Shown here one piece after another: positions 48,671-61,140 of a stretch of DNA of 64,000 nucleotides. A program made the position numbers and the translations under genes. The stretch is from contig JAMWET010001936.1 of NCBI GenBank assembly GCA_024036415.1, positions 1-64,000 on the forward strand. The letters run 5' to 3'. The DNA is from Prochilodus magdalenae (Eukaryota > Chordata > Actinopteri > Characiformes > Prochilodontidae). Position 1 is the stretch's first letter. Every line of letters starts with the position of its first letter. The notes beneath the pieces are model-generated. The model made no database searches. It was not told the DNA's origin and saw only the letters and a list, made by a program, of their open reading frames with translations.

Positions 48671-50894
48671 TGCTCTTCCAGGACGATTACTGAATACGGC
48701 CTTTGTTTTGACGCCATCCTTTTGTGGATAGAGTAAGTGGTCATCAATCGTGAGACAGGACTATTCCGGGTTGCTGGCTAAAGCCCTATTTGGGACAGGA
48801 TCCAACCAGCTCCCTTTACGTACACGTCGGTTTCAAACGTTTGTAGTCCGTTCGCTTCCCACTTCTGTGCGTCCTTTGCGTTTACATGGATTTAAGCATC
48901 TGTCCATTAGAGGGCAGTGTAGAGAGAAAAGTTCCTGGCATGAACCATTCTTATCCCGTCTCCTGCGCGAACTGTTCTGTAGCAACCTCATTGGCTTCCT
49001 GCCCTGTTCTATCCGTACCAGTTTGCTCTCTGAGATCTGTGCAGCAAGTACAGACTAGCATCAATCCTAGAAGACGGATAAAAGGCTTTCGCCATATCCA
49101 TTGTTATGGTGAGCCGAAGAACACGAGCCTTGGTGACTGCAATAGGGACCCTTCAAAATAAGAATAAAAAAAAAATTTAATTGAATTTTTAAGCTTCCAA
49201 CTTCGAGTGACCTCACACTTCGAACCTTGCATTTACTGCGTCTTAAACTATGCTCGCCGAGATTGCTTTTTTGGGGAAGTCTAGAATGTGATCCGATTAC
49301 TAGAACCATCTCGGGACGTAGTTACTGAGACACATTACAGAGTAAACTCTAAAGCTTCTTAGGCCCGCCTTCGTTCATTATTCTGATCTCTTGGTTAGTC
49401 CCCTGCCACATGAAGTCCATGTGATTTAACTGTTGCAACAGGCCTCACCTTTACTCTCTCGGGGACGTTTTTGCCTAACAATAAATGCAGCAAGCTATTC
49501 CGAGACTGTGGTCGGATGCATGGGAATGCCAGATGTTGAACTTCCATATCGCCCTTGCGGTCCATTTGTGTCAGATCAGTTGGCGACCGTGAACTCCAAT
49601 GAAAACAAGTTAAAAATGAGTTGCTGCTAGACCAGCTGTCCACACAGTCCTAAAAAAAAAAACCAGCCGTAAACTGGAATTACTGTGTGGCTTCCAACAC
49701 TTTTTATCCCATCACCCATTCATACTGTGGCAGCCCCTAACGTACATTTCAGGTCCAGGCAGCTAGCTGGCTGCTCTGGCGCTATGTGGACAGAAGTGGA
49801 ATTGTGAGGTGAAGGAATGTAACGGATGTATTAGCTTTACGACGGATCTGGACAAGCTAAACATGTTCTCAAGGATGTTTTGGTTTTCCCACATTTACGC
49901 TTTGTACTATTTTTTTTTTATTTGTTTTTTTTTTTTTTTCCAAGATGGCAGCCATCATACTTCTTCAAGCTTCTCTTGGTGGGTGACCCTCACTTTGGTC
50001 ACCACAACTACACTACATGCACTTTCCCTATACCCTCCTTTTTCTTTGTCTTTTTCCACAATCCCCACCATTCCCATTCCCAAGCGCTTATGGCTAGTAT
50101 CGGCGCCTACAGTAACCCCGAACCATGCCAGTGCCAGCCGCACTGCAGTGTGCCACAGAGGCTAGCATCATGCTCGCGCGCTGGAGATAAACACGGCCGT
50201 ACAATAACAGGGCATTGTGTTTGAAAAAGGCAGGCAGCGAATTAATTTCCTGCTCACCTGTTTTCCCGCCATGATAGCCTCGGAACCTATTCATATTTTG
50301 GTGCCAAGATAGGCGGTAATTGGAATGTGCAGACATTATTATTATTTATTTATTCATGTTCTTAAGTGAGGCAGATAAAGAAGCCCGTTCCCTTCAGTAA
50401 TGTGTTTGGTTTACCGCTCAAGTGTTTTATTTAATATTCGAGAGTTGCCATCGGAATACCTGGCACGTCGCCCGCTACTATAACGTGAGCTTTCCTTAAT
50501 TGCCAAATTACTGAAGCATATGTGCCCATTCAGACTCATCATTTCTCAAGCAGAAACGGCAACAGGGAGCCGTTCAACGGGGAGACGCGAACGGCATGTC
50601 GCGACTCAACGCGCTCAGCTTTTGGGCCGCCCCTGAAGACAGCCAGGAAAGTCACCGAGAGTCGACGGCAAATTCCAATTATGTAAAAAGTTTATTCTGG
50701 AAATTCTTCCGAGAGCTGGCGAGCTATCAAAACCCAAACCCACATAAGTGAAATTAAAGTCCTGAGTGAACCATTTCTTTACCCAGCGCTCAGGCTTTAA
50801 TCCCAAAATTAAAGTAGAACCGGCGAATGTTCAGTATTGGCCTCAAATGGATGTCATGTGATACGGGTTTAAAAAAATCCAGAATTTATAGATA
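48671..50894. other. Unassigned intergenic DNA
   Basis: Mostly single-copy sequence with short A and T runs (49170, 49655, 49910-49940). The open frames here are short and lack family resemblance or codon bias that I can recognise. Confidence 0.5.
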
Positions 50895-51410
50895 CACCAA
50901 TCAGCCATAACATTAAACACACCTCAATGTATCTACACTCCAGCAGCTCCACTGAGCATATAGGGGCACGCTGTAGTCCATCTGTTTCCCTCATACTCAC
51001 TGGACCCCCACAGGACCACCACACAGCAGGTATGATGTGGGTGGTGGATCATTCTCAGCACTGCAGTGACACTGACGTGGTGTTAGTGTGTGTTGTGCTG
51101 GAGTGAAAACCGTCCACCAACACTGCACTGTGCAGCAGCAGATGAGCTATCGTCTCTGACTGTCCATCTACAAGGTGGACCAGCAAGGTAGGAGTGTCTA
51201 ATAGAGAGGACAGTGAGTGGACACAGTGTCTCAACACTCCAGCAGCACTGCTGTGTCTGATCCACTCACACCAGCACCACACACACTAACACACCACCAC
51301 CACGTCAGTGTCACTGCAGTGCTGAGAATGATCCACCACCCACATCATACCTGCTGTGTGGTGGTCCTGTGGGGGTCCTGACCATTGAGGAACAGGGTAA
51401 TAGAGAAACC
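50895..51410. mobile_element. Family B long inverted-repeat element (shorter copy)
   Basis: The flank starts ACACCAATCAGCCATAACAT, a tip seen in several fish DNA elements. The body has both inverted arms, with GATCATTCTCAGCACTGCAG and its complement, around a shorter centre than at 19820-20560. Cleaner than the 62480 copy. Confidence 0.7.
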
Positions 51411-52131
51411 TACTTAAATGCATTCATAAGGTGTTATAAAGCATACATAGGACATACATACCAGGCATAAGCATGTCCAAAAAAAAAAAAAAACAGCAGC
51501 TTAATAATTTCAGGGTTTCATAATGCACTATAACAGCTGTTCATTGGAGCACTGTGAGTATGACTGTTGTACTAGGTCAGCTATGGTACAGTCTCACTCC
51601 AGGTAGAGCCTGTAAAGACCTCTTATAACGCTCTATAAGGTTAAAACATTACAGTTATATAAATAATAAACTCACATCCCTTTAACCCGGCAGTACAAGG
51701 TGATTTAGAGCATCAGCGTGTTCTACAGTGTTCTTACGGGCGGATATTATGAGGTGTTATAATACTTGACATTATGAAGCTTCATATTCCTGCATCACAC
51801 ACATTTATTCATATATGGGACATTAAAAAGAGACTTATGCCAAGTATCCTATGATATTATGTATGCTACATAACGCCTAATAAATCCATTTACGCACACA
51901 TGATATATAGGAGGTGTTGCCAAGATTGGTTGCTGACCTGGTTACCCATCCCCCCTGTTCTGCAGAGCTTGACCGAATGTGCTTGTAAGAGTATGAAAGT
52001 ACATATGAGGTGGAGCATGGCGCATCAGTTACCCGCTTAAAGTTTGCTACTCACTGTTTATCAGTAAGCCAAGCCATAGGTCTGCGCAAACACTCAACCA
52101 CAGATTAGCATTAGCATCATTAGCATTCTCC
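51411..52131. other. Unassigned AT-rich DNA
   Basis: Nothing recognised, apart from an A-run near 51480-51493. It contains repeated short motifs (GCATAC, CATACATA), but no tandem array. Confidence 0.5.
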
Positions 52132-52139
52132 AGCAGAGC

Positions 52140-52254
52140 CAGGGTTGCCACCTGTCAGAAATAAAAATTGAAGAGCGGTTGTGATCATTCATGCATGTGA
52201 CAGAGTGTATATCGGCCTTTACGGACATACGGAACACATCGGGTGGCAACCCTA
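52140..52254 (+). mobile_element. hAT-type miniature element (115 bp)
   Basis: It runs from CAGGGTTGCCACC to GGTGGCAACCCTA, with flanking 8-mers AGCAGAGC (52132-52139) and AGCAGAAC (52255-52262), seven of eight matching. It is a shortened copy with one repeat-unit-like segment (TTTACGGACATACGGAACA). Confidence 0.85.
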
Positions 52255-52829
52255 AGCAGAACGACTCAAGAGACCACACAGGGACCCTCAGTGTGGGGTC
52301 TGGTTATCAGCTAGAGAGAACATGTATCCGTCCTACACGTCAGGCCTGTGGTGTGGCGAGAGACACCGCGGCGTACAGTTTGTACTGTTACAGCCTTCGA
52401 CTGTAAAAAGGTCTGAGATGGATCTGCGTATGGCGCAGCAGTGCTCCAACAGTGCTGAAGTGACGTAGCGGTTTGCACAAGCCAAGGCCTCAGTTAGGAT
52501 CATACGTACGAATATCGTTTCTGTTCCGTTCCTGAGTTTTTGTACATTGTGGTCATTTGTTTACCTGCCATTACTCCATGAAAGGAAGTGCTTAATCAAA
52601 ATGCTAATGTCGCTTGGAGTGAATGAAAGGGAGTAGGCTCAAATTAGCATCATGCTAATTCATGGAAACTAGCTTCTATTCATTGTGAGCCTTGTTAGCA
52701 TGTTGGGTTGAGGTGTTTCCGTATGTTCTTGTTGAACTGTTGAACATTTTGTCCAATAAAGTTTCTTGATATTTTTAATTTCCTGTTTGACTTCTGGCTT
52801 CGTAATCAGATGTTCTACTGACTAATATT

Positions 52830-53545
52830 CCACTGTGTGAAACCTTGGTGTCCTGTTTGACCCAGGCCTCAGTTTTGCTTCCCATATTAAATCTCTGACA
52901 AGGTCTGCATTTTTTTCATCTTCGCAATATTCCTAGACTCCGCCCCCTGCTTACTTCTAAAGATGCTGAGACTCTGGTTCATGCATTCATTACATCTAGG
53001 CTAGATCATTGGCATGCTCTGTTCCATGGTCTACCCTCCAAAACACGTCGCCCTCTGCAGGACATTCAAAACTCTGCAGCCAGAGTCTTAGTACGCACAC
53101 CCCCCCCCCCATCCTTCTTCAGCTACACTGGCTACCAGTTACAGAGCGTATCCGCTATAGAGTCCTGCTCCTGACCTTTAAAGCCCTGCACGGACTAGCC
53201 CCCACCTCTCTGTCAGCCCTCCTACGTACCCCTTACGTTCCATCACGTAAGCTAAGGTCCTCTGACTCTGGTCTCCTGGCTGTTCCTGGGTCCAGGCTCT
53301 CCTCTATGGGTGGCAGGTTGTTTAGTGTTGCTGCCCCCCCACCACGCTCTGGAACTCCCCACCTTCATCTATACGCACTTCTCCCTCTCTGTCCATCTTT
53401 GAAAATGTTTGGAGAATAGATATGTGAGTTTTAATGATTAATTTTTTTTTAATTTGTTTGTTTATTTTGAGTTTGTAAAGTGCCTTGGGTATGTGAAAAG
53501 CGCTATAGAAGTGTAACCCATTATTATTATTATTATTATTACAGA
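52830..53545 (+). mobile_element. L2/CR1-type LINE 3' end
   Basis: A 5'-truncated non-LTR retrotransposon. Frames give LGVLFDPGLSFASHIKSLTR, then LHWLPVTERIRYRVLLLTFK, ALHGLAPTSLS and GRLFSVAAP, the C-terminal reverse-transcriptase region of fish L2 elements. The element ends with GTAAAGTGCCTTGGGT, AAAAGCGCTATAGAAG and (ATT)n, the typical L2 tail. A C-run near 53101-53112 and other indels split the frame. The 136-codon open frame at 53009-53419 is part of it. Confidence 0.85.
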
Positions 53546-53559
53546 AACACCACATCCAC

Positions 53560-54055
53560 ACTAAATTACACACCATTAAGGTCCGGACCCTGTGGTGGCC
53601 AATCCATGTGTGAGAATGATGTCTCATGCTCCCTGTATCTCTCTTTCACACTCCGAGCCCAATGGATCCTGGCATTGTCATCTTGGAATACGGTCATGCC
53701 TTCAGGGAAGAAGAAATCCATCAATGGAATAACCAGGTGGTCCATGATGTTCAGGAGGTCAGCTGACCTCATTCTTTGGGCACATGACTTCGCTAAACCT
53801 AGACCTGACCAACTTCAGCAACCCCAGACCATAGCACTGCCGATACAGCGTCGTACGGGAGATGTTAGGCATGACTGGTGCATCACTTCAGCCGTCTCTC
53901 TTCTTACCCTGATGCCCCATCACTCGGGAACAGGGTAGATCTGGACTCAGACCACCTTCTCCAGAGTCCAGTCTCATCCTGTCCATGCTCCTTAGCAGAC
54001 AGAAGCCGTTTTGGCCGGTTAGCCTCACTGACGAGTCGTCTTCTTAAAGCTACAC
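53560..54055 (-). mobile_element. Tc1-like transposase relic (DDE region)
   Basis: The minus-strand frame near 53580-53772 reads NIMDHLVIPLMDFFFPEG, MTVFQDDNARIHWARSVKER and FSHMDWPPQGPDLN, the third-Asp block of a Tc1 transposase. Upstream (higher coordinates) broken frames give RRLVSEANRPKRLLSAKEH and WSESRFTLFPSDG. Several frameshifts and stops make it dead. It abuts the L2 tail. Confidence 0.85.
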
Positions 54056-54059
54056 ATTA

Positions 54060-54410
54060 AATTTCCATGTGTGGAAAACGCTCCAAAGCAGATGTTAATG
54101 ATTGGCTAAAAGGAGGGACTGCATGTGGGCGTGGCCAAAGACCATAGTGTGAAGGAAGTAGCTGAATCTGCAGGTGTGTGGAAGCGTACGCTCATACGGG
54201 TCTACCAGCAGTGGATACAATCCCAGCCTACAAGGAATTCTCCTTGAAACTGTGCCAGGGAATGCATCCACCAAATCCGGCCCAACTGACCAATTCCTAG
54301 GTGTAAGAGAGTCTGAACACTGACGTGGCTACATCCAGAAACCTGTTGTGTCCATGCCCAATCCAGCACCAACACCAGTTGTTTGTCTGGTGAGCTTATG
54401 ACATACTAGG
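54060..54410 (+). mobile_element. Tc1 deletion derivative (VYQQW family)
   Basis: It has the family order: GTGGAAAACGCTCC tip region, GTGGGCGTGGCCAAAGACC, the helix-turn-helix ending VYQQW, then directly HQI and the C-terminal tail. The catalytic middle is absent at the same point as in the other copies. Confidence 0.7.
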
Positions 54411-55110
54411 TTATACTTTAAACACTTCTAAATCTCAGTCCTAAATCTCAGACCAAAGCAGAAACACATTTAATCCAAGTCTCAACCTGCAAATTCCTAC
54501 AAAGTTCAGCAAAAGATGAGCCAACAGCCCACTGTTTTCAGAACATCAGCAACTTCCCAGTGAGTACATCATCTGCCATACATACACAGCATCAGATCAT
54601 CTCTGCGATGTGCTTGGTGTTATCTTGACTGGGGGAAATTTTGGGGAGAAAGGAGTTCATGTTGAGATGGGGTATACGATACTGCCGTCTGCTTCCACTT
54701 CTGTGTGCCTATTCAGACTACTCCGGTCATAAACCCTTCCTGGTTTTCAGTGGGAAGTCTCTAGGGTGGTCTCTGACTTTCGCACAGATCTGTATCAATA
54801 TCAGTTTTAAACCTACCAAGTTTTGGCTTTCTCTTTCACACAGAGGAGAGAACGCCACACCGTTAGGCTGTCTGCCTGTTTTCTCTGAAATCGTTTTTCC
54901 AGGTTCTCCTACGGGTCTTCAAAAGCGGACCTTAGAGAGAGGGTGAAGCAGTGTTCGGATTTTAGGAATCTAAGGTTTGGAAACGTTGGTCTACTCTGAT
55001 GTGACGAGCAGTTTCACCTCAAAACGTGTTTATTCACTAAAGATGGAATGTTTTCCGTCTTTAACTTCTATTACTTATAGAAAACAGTATGTAAATATGA
55101 AAACATACAC

Positions 55111-55141
<31 letters not shown>

Positions 55142-55239
55142 CAGACACCCTACAAAGCACACACCCCCACGCCTGCATTTACAGTGCCAACATAAAAATA
55201 TTAATTAAATATAAAAAAAAATCAAAGCATTATAGATTG
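54411..55239. other. Unassigned DNA with (AAT)n run
   Basis: A (AAT)n run of about ten copies lies at 55111-55140. Otherwise nothing recognised. Confidence 0.6.
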
Positions 55240-57249
55240 CAATTGTATGTTAGTCACACTTATGATTACTAGCACTACTATCACATTAACATTATCATTA
55301 CTGTAATCATTATCAAATAATCATTACATCATAATCAATCACCACCATTACATTACGATCCTCATAATTACCATCAATCATAATCAATCATTACCACCAT
55401 TACATTACCATTATCATCATACCATTATTATCACCATTACATTACCAATTATCACCACCATCATCACCATCATCGTCATCACCATCATCACCATTACCAA
55501 TCAGTCATTACCATCATGACCATTAACATCAATCATTACCATCATCACCATTCAGTCATTCCCATCACCACCATCACATTACCAATCAGTCATTACCATC
55601 ATGACCATTACCATCAATACATCACCACCATTACATTACCAATTATCACCATCACTATCATCATCACCACCATCACCATTCAATCATTACCATCATGACC
55701 ATTACTATCAATCATTAGCATCATTACATCACCATCAATCACCACATCAATCATCACCATCAATCATAATCAAATCATTATCATTCTTCTTCATATTATT
55801 ATTAACAACATAATATTGCCACCAATCACCATCAATGTCAATCACTCACTATCATTCATCAGTCATTGCCATTATCAATCATAATCATTACCAATATCAG
55901 TATCATTATCACTATTACATTACCATCAATCATAACCATCAATCATCATCATCATAACCATCATTACCATCAGTCATCACCATCAATCATAACCATCATT
56001 ACCATTATTACCATTAATCATCACCATCATAACCATCAATCATCATCATCACCACCATCAGTCATCACCATCAATCATAACCATCATCACCATCATAACC
56101 AGCATTACCATCAATCATCACCATCATAACCATCAATCATCATCATCATCATAACCATCATTAACATCAATCATAACATCATTACCATTATTACCATCAA
56201 TACCATCAATCACCATCAAACATCATCATAACCATCAATCATCATCATCATCACCATCACCATTATTACCATCAATCATCACCATCATTACCATCAATCA
56301 TCACCATCAATCAATCATCATCATCACCACCATCATTACCATTATTACCATCAATCATCATAACCATCAATCATAACCATCAACCATCACCATCATAACC
56401 ATCAATCATAACCATTATTACCATTAATCATCACCATCATAACCATCAATCATCATCATCACCACCACCATCAGTCATCACCATCAATCATAACATCATT
56501 ACCATTATTACCATCAATCATCACCATCATAACCATCAATCATCACCATCATAACCATCGTTACCATCAATCATAACCATCGTTACCATCAATCATCAAT
56601 CATAACCATCATTACCATCAAACATCACCATCATTACCATCAATCACCACCATCATAACCATCAATCACCATCACCATCATAACCATCAATCACCATCAC
56701 CATCATAACCATCAATCACCATCACCATCATTACCATCAATCACCATCACCATCATTACCATCATAACCATCAATCATAACCATCAAACATCACCATCAT
56801 TACCATCAATCACCACCATCATAACCATCAATCACCACCATCATAACCATCAATCACCATCACCGTCGTTACCATTATTCCCATCAATCACCACCATCAT
56901 AACCATCAATCACCATCACCATCGTTACCATTATTCCCATCAATCATCACCATCAATCAATCATCATCACCATCAATCAATCAATCAATCAATCATTATC
57001 ATCATCACCAATCAATCAATCAAATCATCATCACCATTATTACCATCAATCATCACCATCATCATCATCATCATCATCACCATTATTACCATTAATCATC
57101 ACCATCATAACCATCAATCAATCAACATCATCAATCAATCAACATCATCATCATCACCAATCAATCATCATCATCATCATCCCCAATCAATCAATCAATC
57201 ATTATCATCATCATCATCACCAATCAATCAATCAATCATCATTATCATC

Positions 57250-57290
<41 letters not shown>

Positions 57291-57945
57291 CATCATCATC
57301 ACCATTATTACCATCAATCATCACCATCATAACCATCAATACCATCAATCATAACCATCACCATCAATCACCACCATCATAACCATCAATCATTACCATC
57401 ATAACCATCAATCATCATCATCACCACCATCATTACCATCAATCATCACCATCATAACCACCATTACCATCAATCATAACCATCATTACCATTATTACCA
57501 TCAATCACCATCATAACCATCAATCATAACCACCATTACCATCAATCATCATCATCACCATCATTACCATCATAACCATCAATCATTACCATCATAACCA
57601 TCAATCATCATCATCACCACCATCATTACTATCAATCATCACCATCATAACCACCATTACCATCAATCATAACCATCATTACCATTATTACCATCAATCA
57701 CCATCATAACCATCAATCATAACCACCATTACCATCAATCATCATCATCACCATCATTACCATCATAACCATCAATCATTACCATCATAACCATCAATCA
57801 TCATCATCACCACCATCATTACCATCAATCATCACCATCATAACCACCATTACCATCAATCATAACCATCATTACCATTATTACCATCATTACCATCATA
57901 ACCATCAATCATAACCATCATTACCATCAATACCATCAATCATCC
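55240..57945. repeat. ATC/ATT/ACC complex satellite, 2.7 kb
   Basis: Almost wholly composed of ATC, ATT, ACC and AATC words (ATCACC, ATAACC, ATTACC, CAATC) with interspersed pure (AATC)n and (ATC)n stretches, such as 57240-57290. It degrades gradually at the 5' edge and stops sharply at about 57945. Open frames rich in Ile, Thr and His are spurious. Confidence 0.95.
57391..57900. repeat. 193-bp higher-order repeat inside the satellite
   Basis: The word CATTACCATCATAACCATCA marks starts at 57391, 57584 and 57777, exactly 193 bases apart, and the intervening sequences are almost identical (one visible T for C change near 57628). Two full units and a partial third are present. This shows recent tandem duplication within older microsatellite DNA. 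Confidence 0.88.
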
Positions 57946-58479
57946 TCGGTTCTGAAACCAGTCCCCACTGTAAAATATCCAGAAGACACTGCTGCCAAAA
58001 ATCTGATTTTATTACATCACACACAAACGCCCACCATCGGGACACAATGTGCACCTACATCCACACACCCGTCCGCCCCACTCCCTTGTTCCTCCTCCAG
58101 GAGATGCTTGTGAAATCCATATTAACAGCCACCCAACAGCGCAGCGGTCTTTACTATTCCCATCATGCTCTGCTGAGACGCAGGGCCACCATCTGGACGA
58201 GCCGGAGCGAACGGCCTGCAAGTCATTTCCCAACTCCTCCCAGCACCGCTCCCAGAGTGAGGGCTTCCAGCAGCTGCCCTCATCACTCAACGTTAAATCA
58301 GCCCCCTTCGTCACCGGCGGCAACCACCAGCCCCCTGTACCAGCCACCGAGAGACCGTGAGGTAAATACAGTCTGAACCATTCCGGCAAACACGGCCGGA
58401 ACCATCGTGTGCATCGAGTCCCTAATTATTCACCCAGCCAGAAACCTAGCCCGACACCATTCCCACTTCCCCTCCGGAC
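57946..58479. other. Unassigned DNA between two satellites
   Basis: Moderate GC. Overlapping open frames on both strands (58012-58389) show no family I recognise. Probably non-coding. Confidence 0.5.
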
Positions 58480-59840
58480 ACTGTATCCGTCAGGATACAG
58501 GCAGGTTCAGACAGAACACTGACAACTCAGTTGGGTCCAGACAGGTCTTTTAAGGGATACAGTCAGAACCGGACCTCGACGGGATACACTGGTTCAAACT
58601 GAACTTACAGCTGGATCTAGACTGAACCTTGGGATACAGTCAGGTCCCGACAGAACGTTTCTGGAACAAAGTCGTAAACAGGCTGACCTTTGTCGGAATA
58701 GTGTCGGATTCAAACTGAACTTTGACGGGACAGTCAGGCTCAAACAGAATACTTTCGGGATCCGGTGTGGCTCAGACAACATGTTTTTCCGTATGAAGAG
58801 TCAGATCAGGAATCTTTTGGGATACAGTCGGAGCTTTGCTGGTATACAGTCGGGATCAGACAGTCGGGATACAGTTAGAATCAAGCAGAATTTCGTCGCG
58901 ATACATCTGCATCTGGACTGAGCTTCAACGGGATACAGTTGGGTCCCAAAAGAACATTTTCGGGATTCCGATGTGGGATAAAGTTGAGTTGGGCTCAGGC
59001 TGAACTTTTTTTCGGGATACGGTCGGGCGGGCTCAGACGGCACTTTTTGGTTCGGAATACGGTCGGGCTCAGACGGCACTTTTTTCGGAATACGGTCGGG
59101 CTCAGACGGCACTTTTTTCGGAATACGGTCGGGCTCAGACGGCACTTTTTTCGGAATACGGTCGGGCTCAGACGACACTTTCTTTGGGTTATGGTCGGGC
59201 TCAGACGGCACTTTTTCGGAATGCGGTCGGGCTCAGACGGCACTTTTTTCGGAATACGGTCGGGCTCAGACGGCACTTTTTTCGGAATACGGTACGGCGG
59301 TAACTCTCAGACGGCACTTTTTCGGAATTTTTTTCGGAAATAACGGTCCGGCTCGGGCCTCAGACCGGCACTTTTTTTCGGAATACGGGTCGGGCTCAGA
59401 CTGGCGAGGCACTTTTTCGGAATACGAGTCTGTCGGCTCAGACGACACTCTTCTTTGGGTTCCGGTCGGAGCTCTAGACGGCCACTTTTTTCGGAATGCG
59501 GTCGGGCTCAGACGGCACTTTTTTTTCGGAATACGCGGTCGGATGGCTCAGAACGGCACTTTTTTCGGAAATACGGTCGGGGCTCAGACGGCATTACTTT
59601 TTTCGGAAAATACGACGGTCGTTGGCGCTCAGACGGCAGGCTTTTTTCGGATACGGTCGGGCTCAGACGACACACTTTCTTTGGTTTACGGTCGGGCTCA
59701 GACGGCAACTTTTTCGGAATGCGGTCGGGGCTCAGAACGGCACTTCTAGATAGTCTAGACGTGGATACGGTCAGCAGGAACACAGCCGGTTCAAAACAGA
59801 ACTTTGTCGGGATACAGTCAGGTTGGCATTCATAACCTGA
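58480..59840. repeat. 33-bp GC-rich minisatellite, noisy in its second half
   Basis: Units built on TCGGAATACGGTCGGGCTC, then AGACGGCACTTTTT. The outer units (58480-58990 and 59760-59840) are older and diverged (GGGATACAGTC types). Units at 59040-59280 are nearly identical. From about 59290 to 59760 almost every unit carries one to four extra bases. On the minus strand the array reads repeats of SEPDRIPKKV, because 33 is a multiple of three; this is not evidence of a protein. Confidence 0.93.
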
Positions 59841-60709
59841 AGCTGTGGGATGATCCGGCTGGATTTGGAGAAAAAAAACACCCTCAGAGGCTATGCTTTC
59901 ATAATTTCCCGGCCTGATTCTAGGTGGCAGAGAGAGTCGAACGAGTACCCATGAACCGTCCCCCCGAGCTTGTGCCTTTGCATATTGGCGATTCAATTCT
60001 GGGAGCCGCTGAATTGAAGGCCTGCGTGTCAAAAGCCCGTGTGCGGTAAAGTAGTGCGTCTCTGCGTGTGTGTGCGCCTGCTTCAGAGATATGTGTTGTG
60101 AGGAGATTTTCAAGGCAAATGTAAAAGCTAGTTAATCACAAAGATTTATGAGTTTCGGCAAAAAGGGCAGTCCTTCAAGAGTCGGAGACGAATCAGACTC
60201 CGCCAAAACCGATGGCTAATTAGGGACGTACAGCTCGTTCCTCCCCGCAGAATAGCAAACACGGGGTTTACTCTTCCTCCATGGCTGACCCTCTAAAAAC
60301 AACACACGCCCCTCTCTCCTGCTGCTGATTATTATCTAATTACTCCAAACTCTGGCTCCTGCTGGCTTTCATTCATTTCCACTGAATTAATGTTTTTTTT
60401 TCGTTTCTTGTTTTTTTTCCAAAAAAGAGATGCTTATAAGCCCTCCACAATTATGGAGTCTAAACCCAACAGGTGATTCTTCGTTATATTGGCGCCGAGT
60501 CCCCATTCTTCTCCTGTTATTGTTTTAATTAAAGCTCAGAGGCTAATTAAAATCAATATGTTTCATCACAAAACCAAACAAATCAGCTAGAATGAGATGT
60601 AAAGTGCAGAGTTTCCTGTACTGGCTGGGAGATTTAGGATTAACCCTTTATCTGGTGGACTGTTTTTCCTACTACCACTTTTTTCATTGGCATGTAGAGT
60701 CCAGAACTT
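59841..60709. other. AT-rich unique DNA, possible conserved non-coding element
   Basis: Contains several TAATTA and TTAATTAAA words (60217, 60350, 60530-60550) typical of homeodomain sites and of conserved vertebrate non-coding elements, and no repeat. Function is unproven; only a cross-species alignment could show it. Confidence 0.3.
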
Positions 60710-61140
60710 TATGCTCACCAGACGGAATACGAGTCCTCTGTGACTGAAACAACCAAATATCGTGCAACACCAATAACAGCTGGGATTGGATTTAGTATGT
60801 ACCGGACAAGTTTCTGGATGTAGCCACATCAATGTTCAGACACATCGAAGAATCGCACAGTTGGGGAACATTTGGTGGATGCATTCCCTGGCCCATTCCG
60901 AGGAGAATTCCCTGTAGACTGGGATTGTATCCACTGCTGGTAGACCCGTATGACTGTACACTTCCATACACCTGCAGATCCAGCTACTTCCTTCACACTA
61001 TGGTCTTTGGCCACGCCCACATGCAGTCACTCCTTTTAGCCAATCATTAACATCTGCTCTGGAGTGTTTTCCACACATGGAACGAGACATTCCCTGCACT
61101 GTAGCACCTCTTCCCAATCTATGGATCCCGTCACTCACAC
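60710..61140 (-). mobile_element. Tc1 deletion derivative (VYQQW family)
   Basis: The minus strand gives GVAKDHSVKEVAGSAGVWKC, then VIRVYQQWIQSQSTGNSPRN, ending at the shared junction, followed by the tail block (GAACATTTGG, GTTCAGACAC). The tip GTGGAAAACACTCC near 61075 matches the other copies. Confidence 0.75.

Noticed and set aside
53009..53419. Independent 136-aa protein
   Set aside because: It is the C-terminal reverse-transcriptase remnant of a 5'-truncated L2-type LINE with a (ATT)n tail.
55516..56129. Histidine- and threonine-rich open frames
   Set aside because: These arise from ATC/ACC microsatellite sequence.
58801..59343. Overlapping open frames with SEPDRIPKK or GLRRHFFRNTV repeats
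   Set aside because: The 33-bp minisatellite period is a multiple of three, so both strands stay open. This is repeat structure, not protein.
59508..60113. 201-codon minus-strand open frame
   Set aside because: It joins minisatellite units with changing frames in a noisy stretch to unrelated unique DNA; no family resemblance.
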